Shown here: one piece after another, positions 5,272 to 8,318 of the stretch
How the letters are laid out: each line of letters opens with the position of its first letter
Numbering within the stretch: the stretch's first letter is position 1
NCBI GenBank assembly: GCA_036260395.1
Contig: DASZZY010000105.1
Coordinates: forward strand, 1 to 8,318
Source of the DNA: DASZZY01 sp036260395
Lineage (GTDB): Bacteria > Actinomycetota > UBA4738 > CALAEC01
Direction: 5' to 3'
DNA: 8,318 nucleotides
Made by a program: the position numbers and the translations under genes
Notes under the pieces: generated by a model
Databases searched by the model: none
What the model saw: only the letters and a program-made list of their open reading frames with translations
Told to the model about the DNA's origin: nothing

Positions 5272-6813
5272 GCATCGGGCAGCACCACCGACGACGGGGC
5301 GGGGCGCGCGGGCGCCCCGCTCGTCGTCATGGAGGGGATCACCAAGCGCTTCCCCGGCGTGGTGGCCAACGACTCGGTGGACCTGTCGCTCCACGCTGGG
5401 GAGATCCACGCCCTGGTTGGAGAGAACGGCGCCGGGAAGTCGACGCTGATGCGGGTCCTGTACGGCCTGTACCCGCCCGATGAGGGCCGGATCGTGGTTC
5501 GCGGGAACGAGGCGCGGATCGCGTCGCCGCGAGCGGCGATCGCCCTGGGGATCGGCATGGTCCACCAGCACTTCGTACTGGTGGACGAGTTCACGGTCAC
5601 CGAGAACATCGTCCTGGGCGCCGAGGGCGGCCCGGTGCTCGACCTCGACGCCGCCGAGCGCCGGGTGTCGGAGCTGGCCGCCAGCTACGGGTTTAGCGTC
5701 CACCCACGCGCCCGTGTGGAGGAGCTCTCGGTCGGCGAGGAGCAACGGGTCGAGATCCTCAAGGCGCTCTACCGGGGGATCGACCTGTTGATCCTCGACG
5801 AGCCCACGGCGGTCCTGACCCCGACCGAGGCCAGCGACCTGTTCGACAACCTCCGGAAGCTGAGGGACGACGGGAAGGCCGTCGTATTCATCAGCCACAA
5901 GCTCGACGAGGTGCTGGAGATCGCCGATCGCATCACGGTCCTGCGCCGCGGCAAGGTGGTCGGCGAGACGACGCCTCGCGAAACGACCAAGGAGCAGCTC
6001 GCCGAGATGATGGTGGGGCGCCCGGTGTTGTTCCGGCTGGAGAAGCCCGACGTGGGGGTCGGCGAACCGGTGTTGCGGCTCGAGGGCCTGACGGTGGGCG
6101 ACCGGGTCAAGGGCATCGACCTCGAGGTCCGCGCCGGCGAGATCGTCGGGGTGGCCGGCGTGGAGGGGAACGGGCAGCGGGAGCTCGCGGAGGCCGTCGT
6201 GGGGCTCCGGCCACGGACCGGTGGCCGGATCACCGTCGACGGGCGCGACCTCGCGGGGCTCTCGGTGGCGGAGATCCGGCAGCGCGGCGTGGCGTACGTC
6301 CCGGAGGACCGCCACGACCGGGGGCTGGTCCTCGACATGACTCTGTGGGAGAACACCGTGCTCGGCCGGCAGGGAGAGCGCCGGTTCACGAGCCGGATCG
6401 GCGTGATGCTGATCCGCAACATCAAGGAACTGGCCGCCCGGCTGATCCGTGCGTTCGACGTCCGGGCCCGCTCGATCACGGTGGAGGCGGCCACGCTGTC
6501 CGGCGGGAACCAGCAGAAGCTGATCCTGGCGCGCGAGCTGGCGGGTGAGCCGCGGCTCCTGGTGGCCCACCAGCCGACCCGGGGCCTCGACGTGGGGGCC
6601 ATCGAGTTCGTGTGGCGGCAGCTGCTCGAGCAGAAGGGCGCCGGGAGGGCGGTCGTGCTCATCTCGGCGGAGCTCGAGGAGATCTACGAGCTCTCGGACC
6701 GCATCGTGGTCATCTACGACGGCCGGATCACCGGCGAGTTCCGGCCCGACGTGCCGCCAGAGGACCTCGGGATGGCGATGACCGGGGGGCGGGTGGCGGC
6801 TGAAGCGAGCTGA
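5269..6813 (+). CDS. Double-domain ATPase of a nucleoside-type ABC importer
   Basis: Cytoplasmic energy-coupling subunit of 514 residues with two fused nucleotide-binding domains, the arrangement of B. subtilis NupO and RbsA-type sugar ATPases. Domain 1 has Walker A GENGAGKST (51-59), Q-loop MVHQHF, signature LSVGEEQ (153-159) and Walker B with D177-E178. Domain 2 has a degenerate P-loop GVEGNGQRE (297-305, no Lys-Ser/Thr), signature LSGGNQQK (410-417) and a Walker B in which Asp-Glu is replaced by H434-Q435 (VAHQPTRGLDVGA). Thus probably only one composite site hydrolyses ATP efficiently, as expected for this family. The start at 5269 is kept because the first beta strand (PLVVMEGITKRF) begins before the next in-frame ATG at 5329. 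An 18-base gap separates it from the permease gene. TITGEF-like C-terminus is complete, ending before a TGA. Confidence 0.94.
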   Translation: MASGSTTDDGAGRAGAPLVVMEGITKRFPGVVANDSVDLSLHAGEIHALVGENGAGKSTLMRVLYGLYPPDEGRIVVRGNEARIASPRAAIALGIGMVHQHFVLVDEFTVTENIVLGAEGGPVLDLDAAERRVSELAASYGFSVHPRARVEELSVGEEQRVEILKALYRGIDLLILDEPTAVLTPTEASDLFDNLRKLRDDGKAVVFISHKLDEVLEIADRITVLRRGKVVGETTPRETTKEQLAEMMVGRPVLFRLEKPDVGVGEPVLRLEGLTVGDRVKGIDLEVRAGEIVGVAGVEGNGQRELAEAVVGLRPRTGGRITVDGRDLAGLSVAEIRQRGVAYVPEDRHDRGLVLDMTLWENTVLGRQGERRFTSRIGVMLIRNIKELAARLIRAFDVRARSITVEAATLSGGNQQKLILARELAGEPRLLVAHQPTRGLDVGAIEFVWRQLLEQKGAGRAVVLISAELEEIYELSDRIVVIYDGRITGEFRPDVPPEDLGMAMTGGRVAAEAS

Positions 6814-6831
6814 CGTGACGGGGGAGCGCTG

Positions 6832-8007
6832 ATGGCGGTCGAGGCTCCGGCGGCGCCGGCCCCGGCGGGCACGCCCCCGCGGTCCCGGCCCGGGTGGGTG
6901 GACTCCCTGGTGACCCAGGGTATCGCCCTGATCACGGCGTTCGTCGTGGCGGGCGTCATCGGCAGCGTCATCATCGCGGCCTACGGCGAGAACCCGGTCT
7001 TCGTGTACTCGACGATGTGGCAGTTCTCGACCGCCCGGGCCCAGGACGTGGCCAAGGTCCTGGAGAACGCCACCCCGCTCATCTTCTCGGGCCTGGCCGT
7101 GGCGGTGGCGTTCCGGGCCGGGATGTTCAACATCGGTGTCGAGGGCCAGTACATCGTGGGCATGATGACCGCCGCCCCGGCGGCGATCTTCCTCGACGTG
7201 CTCCCGGGGCCGCTCCACCTCTTGGCCGTGGTGCTGGCCGCCGTGATCGGCGCCATGGCGTGGGCCGCCGTGCCTGCCATCCTCAAGGTCAAGACCGGGG
7301 CCCACGAGGTTGTGACCACGATCATGATGAACGGGATCGCGGTCAGCCTCGTCGCCTGGGCGCTGCTGAATCCGCTCCGGACGTCCGAGCGCAACCTGGT
7401 GGACCTGCGGAGCGACCGGTTCCCGGAGAGCGGGCTGGTGCCGAACATCGCTCCGGGGCTCGGGCTGGAGGAGCAGATCCCGCCGTCCGTCCACCTCACG
7501 TGGCTGTTCCCCGTCGCCCTGGCCGCCTGCCTGTTCGTGTGGTACCTGCTGTACCGGACGCGACTGGGCTACGAGACCCGGGCCGTGGGGTCCTCGGCCG
7601 GCTCGGCCGAAGCGGGCGGCATCTCGATCGGCGGCACGCAGATCAAGGTGTTCCTGATCTCCGGCGCCCTGGCGGGCCTCGTGGGCCTCAACCACCTCCT
7701 GGGCGACGCCGGGTACCTGGGCGTCAACTACGAGACCACGCTCGGGTTCACCGGGATCGCCGTGGCCTTCCTGGGCCGGAACCACCCGGCCGGGATCGCG
7801 GCCGCGGCGATCCTCTTGGGCGTGCTCACCCGGGGCGAGGACGGCCTGGCGATCCACACCGAGCTCCCGCGGGAGATCGTGGTGATCCTCGAGGGCCTTC
7901 TGATCCTGTCCGTGGTCATCGCCTACCAGATCTCCCGCCGCGTGCTGCTGCGCCGGCGCCAGCGCCTGGTCCGCGCCGAGGAGGTGGGCAGCCGTGCCGC
8001 TGCTTGA
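6832..8007 (+). CDS. Nucleoside-type ABC importer permease, first subunit (NupP/YufP-like)
   Basis: Integral membrane permease of 391 residues from the branched-chain-amino-acid/sugar/nucleoside permease family. After a Pro/Ala-rich cytoplasmic N-terminus of about 25 residues, roughly eight or more hydrophobic segments can be read. The family hallmark AGMFNIGVEGQYIVG lies around residues 96-110. Later blocks TGAHEVVTTIMMNGIA, ISGALAGLVG and TLGFTGIAVAFLGRNHPAGI are typical of the NupP/YufP-type subunit. A basic C-terminal tail (RRVLLRRRQR) ends in the cytoplasm. The ATG is supported by GGGGGAG (6820-6826), five bases upstream. Its 3' end overlaps the second permease gene by 14 bases, indicating coupled translation of the two channel halves. 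Substrate is inferred from the neighbouring BMP lipoprotein. Confidence 0.93.
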   Translation: MAVEAPAAPAPAGTPPRSRPGWVDSLVTQGIALITAFVVAGVIGSVIIAAYGENPVFVYSTMWQFSTARAQDVAKVLENATPLIFSGLAVAVAFRAGMFNIGVEGQYIVGMMTAAPAAIFLDVLPGPLHLLAVVLAAVIGAMAWAAVPAILKVKTGAHEVVTTIMMNGIAVSLVAWALLNPLRTSERNLVDLRSDRFPESGLVPNIAPGLGLEEQIPPSVHLTWLFPVALAACLFVWYLLYRTRLGYETRAVGSSAGSAEAGGISIGGTQIKVFLISGALAGLVGLNHLLGDAGYLGVNYETTLGFTGIAVAFLGRNHPAGIAAAAILLGVLTRGEDGLAIHTELPREIVVILEGLLILSVVIAYQISRRVLLRRRQRLVRAEEVGSRAAA

Positions 8008-8318
8008 TCTCGGCGCGGCGATCGCCATCGGGCTGTCGTACTTCACGATCATCTACCTGACCGGCCTCGGCGGGCTGTTCAGCGAGCGCTCCGGCATCGT
8101 GAACATCGGCCTCGAGGGACTGATGATCGTGGGGACGGTCATGGGCGCCTGGGGGTCGATCCGTTACGGGCCCGTGGCCGGGCTGGTCATCGGTGCCGGC
8201 GCCGGGTTCCTGTTCTCGATGGTCCACGCGCTTGCCACGGTGACGTTCCGCGTCGACCACATCGTCTCGGGCGTGGTCATCAACGTGGTGGCCTTCGGCC
8301 TGGCCCGCTTCCTGTCCC
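7994..8318 (+). CDS. Nucleoside-type ABC importer permease, second subunit (NupQ/YufQ-like, 3' partial)
   Basis: Second channel half of the nucleoside-type importer; the first 108 residues are visible and the frame is still open where the window ends. The usual length is about 300, so most of the gene is outside. The protein opens MPLLDLGAAIAIGLSYFTII and has the family hallmark ERSGIVNIGLEGLMIVG (residues 31-47), matching the FNIGVEG block of the first permease. VDHIVSGVVINVVAFGLARFLS follows near the window end, a conserved stretch in this subunit. The GTG at 7994 is chosen because GAGGTG (7981-7986) sits seven bases upstream and the protein begins directly at the first membrane segment. 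It overlaps the end of the previous gene by 14 bases. Salvage genes such as cytidine deaminase or nucleoside phosphorylase often follow in actinobacteria and would be expected downstream. Confidence 0.9.
   Translation, partial: MPLLDLGAAIAIGLSYFTIIYLTGLGGLFSERSGIVNIGLEGLMIVGTVMGAWGSIRYGPVAGLVIGAGAGFLFSMVHALATVTFRVDHIVSGVVINVVAFGLARFLS

Noticed and set aside
1625..5275. A very long open frame (about 1,200 codons) on the - strand
   Set aside because: It runs antisense through well-recognised + strand genes and out of frame with upp. Its translation is rich in Arg, Gly, Ala, His and Asp with no domain, as expected for shadow frames in high-GC DNA.
5260..8052. A 930-codon open frame on the - strand across the importer genes
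   Set aside because: It lies opposite strongly identified ATPase and permease genes, and its composition is low-complexity with no recognisable fold. It is an antisense shadow produced by G/C-biased codon third positions.
1..8318. Defence system, mobile element, CRISPR or RNA gene
   Set aside because: No transposase, integrase, repeat-spacer pattern, tRNA-like fold or rRNA sequence was recognised. Nearly all bases are explained by eight transport, regulation and salvage genes.

Overview
This window is high-GC DNA (about 70% G+C judged by eye), with strong third-position G/C bias, frequent GTG starts and tightly packed, often overlapping genes. The BMP-type lipoprotein and overall gene style point to an actinomycete or a deeper-branching member of the Actinomycetota. 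A genus cannot be assigned from sequence alone. Eight protein genes are visible, two of them cut by the window edges. No RNA gene, insertion sequence, CRISPR array or convincing Rho-independent terminator was found.

Left block (1-3409, + strand): a translationally coupled operon. It holds a PotB-like permease (5' end outside the window), a PotC-like permease, a PuuR-like regulator (XRE helix-turn-helix plus C-terminal cupin) and a saccharopine-dehydrogenase-family oxidoreductase whose layout most resembles L-lysine 6-dehydrogenase. Each junction is a stop/start overlap (GTGA, GTGA, TGATG). The matching ATPase (PotA) and binding protein (PotD) would be expected just upstream. The block looks like uptake of a cationic compound (polyamine, diamine or related amino acid) tied to its own sensor and a first catabolic dehydrogenase. 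The substrate is not proven.

Middle (3406-4174): upp, encoding uracil phosphoribosyltransferase, lies on the - strand. It converges on the dehydrogenase gene so closely that both stop codons share one CTAG. Upstream of upp is a 142-bp divergent intergenic region with a plausible sigma-A promoter and a 5'-UTR hairpin for the rightward operon.

Right block (4175-8318, + strand): a nucleoside-type ABC importer in the order BMP/PnrA-family lipoprotein, double-domain ATPase, permease 1, permease 2 (cut by the window end), as in Bacillus NupNOPQ. It would bring nucleosides across the membrane, and the adjacent upp would convert released uracil to UMP, so the middle and right parts look like a nucleoside/nucleobase salvage locus.

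The gene families are all known. The least ordinary element is the lysine-6-dehydrogenase-like gene coupled to PotB/PotC and a PuuR-like regulator.
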